From Saccharicrinis fermentans DSM 9555 = JCM 21142 (GTDB lineage: Bacteria; Bacteroidota; Bacteroidia; Bacteroidales; Marinilabiliaceae), in NCBI RefSeq assembly GCF_000517085.1, contig NZ_KI912107.1, positions 4,027,980 to 4,091,979 of the forward strand: DNA of 64,000 bases, written 5' to 3'. Numbering within the stretch: the first letter of the stretch is position 1; every line of letters starts with the position of its first letter. Below the pieces are notes generated by a model that saw nothing but the letters and a program-made list of their open reading frames with translations, was not told the DNA's origin and ran no database searches. Positions 62,489 to 64,000 of the stretch are shown here, in pieces. The translations under genes were made by a program, and so were the position numbers.

Positions 62489-64000
62489 ATGGCGATTAAA
62501 GTAAAATTCTCTTTCATTTTTGCATTTGTACTCATATTAAATTTTAGCAATGCCCAACAAAAAAAAGCACTCTCCTTCGATGATTATGACCATTGGAAAT
62601 CTCTTGCTAAACAAAAAATATCGAACAATGGACAATGGATATCATACGAGATTAATCCACAAAAAGGAGACGGCTACTTATACATATACAACACAAACTC
62701 ACACCAACTAGACTCCATTGCTCGAGGCAAACAAGCCATCTTTTCTCCTGAAAATGACTTCATTGCCTTCACCATCACACCCCAAGCAGATACAATAAAG
62801 GCCCTTAAACTAAAAAAAGCAAAGAGCAGTAAAATGCCCAAGGACTCTTTATGCATTTGGAATTTACGCAATGGACAAAAAAAAACCTATGCTAGGGTAA
62901 GATCCTTTACGGTTCCATCCAAGCAAGGTAACTGGCTTGCGGTTCACTTTCACAAAGACACTGAAAAAAACAAAAGAGAACACAACGATAGTACAGCACA
63001 AGACTCAACACAAATCTCGAAGATCCCCCACAAAAATTCCCCTTCCCAAAAAACAAAGGCCACAAAAGACATCAAAAAAACAGCCAAGAAATTTAAGTCA
63101 GAAGGAACACAACTTGTTTATTTGAACCCTACAACGGGTGATAGTATTGCTTTTGAAAAAGTAACTAGGTATTTTGTTCCTAAATATGGTGATGCCCTAT
63201 TTATCGTACAATCAGTAGGCGACAGCATAGAAGAAACACAGATAAAAAGACTCAACACACACCTTTTACATACAGATAGTCTCTTTCATCAATCAGGAAA
63301 ATTGCAATCACTCACTGCCAGTGACAAGGCGGAGCAATTAGGCTTTTTATTTAGTCCGGACACCGGTAAAATAAAAACCTACCGTTTATACCACTGGAGT
63401 CAAAAAAAGAAAGAGTTAACAACTGTGACCGACACGCTGCACCATCATATTCCCGATGGGTGGAGTGCAAGCTCCAAAGGAAGGCTGTGGTTCTCAGAAA
63501 AAGGCGACAAGTTATTTTTCGGAACCGGTAAACGCCCGAAAGAAGCAGCCAAAGACACTCTTCTAAAAGAAGAAAAGGTATATGTTGACATATGGAACTG
63601 GAAAGATACACGGATTCAGCCGATGCAAAAGAAGAACCTTTCAAAAGAAAAAGACAGGTCCTATATGGCGGTCTATCATTGCAAGGACGACATTGTAACC
63701 CAATTAGAAACAGAGCAGCTCCCATCGGTTAGTATTCCATTCAAAGGGAACTGGGATTTTGCGATCGGATACGACAAAGCTCCCTACGAAAAAGCTTCGT
63801 CATGGAATGCCGTATTTGCACAAGATATCTATACCATTGATTTAGAAACGGGAACAAAAAAGATTATTCAGCAGAAAGTATCGAGCAAATACAGCTTTTC
63901 ACCCGATGGAAAGTACCTTTGTTGGTACAACCCTGGTGACAGTATTTGGTATCTAAAAAACATAGACCAAAACAAGCAAATTACCTTAAGCAAAAAATTA
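62489..64000 (+). CDS. Secreted S9-family (prolyl oligopeptidase/DPP-like) peptidase, N-terminal part
   Basis: An open frame of 504 codons runs from ATG 62489 through the last base of the window with no stop. Residues 1-21 are a signal peptide (ending NFSNAQ). The rest resembles the N-terminal beta-propeller of S9 peptidases: FDDYDHWKSLAKQKISNNGQW, IFSPENDFIAFTI, YKFSPDGKYLCWYN-type blades (KYSFSPDGKYLCWYN near the end). A Lys/Ser-rich loop at about residues 155-205 is low in complexity. The alpha/beta-hydrolase domain with the catalytic triad must lie beyond 64000, so activity cannot be confirmed here. It would cleave short peptides in the periplasm. Confidence 0.85.
   Translation, partial: MAIKVKFSFIFAFVLILNFSNAQQKKALSFDDYDHWKSLAKQKISNNGQWISYEINPQKGDGYLYIYNTNSHQLDSIARGKQAIFSPENDFIAFTITPQADTIKALKLKKAKSSKMPKDSLCIWNLRNGQKKTYARVRSFTVPSKQGNWLAVHFHKDTEKNKREHNDSTAQDSTQISKIPHKNSPSQKTKATKDIKKTAKKFKSEGTQLVYLNPTTGDSIAFEKVTRYFVPKYGDALFIVQSVGDSIEETQIKRLNTHLLHTDSLFHQSGKLQSLTASDKAEQLGFLFSPDTGKIKTYRLYHWSQKKKELTTVTDTLHHHIPDGWSASSKGRLWFSEKGDKLFFGTGKRPKEAAKDTLLKEEKVYVDIWNWKDTRIQPMQKKNLSKEKDRSYMAVYHCKDDIVTQLETEQLPSVSIPFKGNWDFAIGYDKAPYEKASSWNAVFAQDIYTIDLETGTKKIIQQKVSSKYSFSPDGKYLCWYNPGDSIWYLKNIDQNKQITLSKKL

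Overview
The window reads as chromosomal DNA of a marine or sediment member of the Bacteroidota, most like the Marinilabiliales group (inferred from gene content; no 16S gene is present). Signs are tandem SusC/SusD pairs, a hybrid two-component regulator, a type IX secretion C-terminal tail, AT-rich intergenic DNA, promoter-like TAnnTTTG boxes and few strong Shine-Dalgarno sites. No tRNA, rRNA, CRISPR array, insertion sequence or prophage gene was seen.

Layout. 1-2005 (+): a TPR protein cut by the window edge, prfB with its programmed +1 frameshift, and an ArsC-like reductase. 2025-32191 (all -): a polysaccharide utilisation locus (PUL). In transcription order it holds a beta-propeller glycosidase-like lipoprotein, an SGNH esterase, a GH95 enzyme, a second propeller protein, an S1 sulfatase, an alpha/beta-hydrolase, a methyl-accepting chemotaxis-type protein, a hybrid two-component regulator, two SusC/SusD pairs, a DUF1735 surface lipoprotein, a GH2 enzyme and a T9SS-exported TIM-barrel glycosidase with a fucolectin-type domain. 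The set suits a sulfated, fucose- or L-galactose-containing (algal) galactan or fucan; the exact substrate cannot be read from sequence. 32374-37201: a GT-B glycosyltransferase/LpxH-like phosphoesterase pair, a small DMT-type membrane protein and a canonical chemoreceptor.

37280-48666 (all -) is the least conventional part. Ferredoxin, a b-type cytochrome membrane protein, a Tat-exported flavoprotein, a LytS-type kinase and a LytTR regulator form one tight operon. Just upstream lies a second operon: a VTC polyphosphate-polymerase-like protein, DUF4956 membrane protein, DUF2490 barrel and CotH-type secreted kinase. Then come a small protein and a Spy-like/DUF1566 pair. I suggest, as inference, that these form one envelope-associated redox and phosphoryl-transfer system.

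49101-53322 (+): both methylmalonyl-CoA mutase subunits, closed by a bidirectional terminator. 53346-61764 (-): a small secreted protein and a signalling cluster made of a kinase-less PAS/GAF sensor, a receiver fused to a histidine kinase with a wrecked ATP-binding domain, and an intact hybrid kinase. 62035-64000 (+): a stand-alone PAS protein and the N-terminal part of a secreted S9 peptidase that runs off the window.
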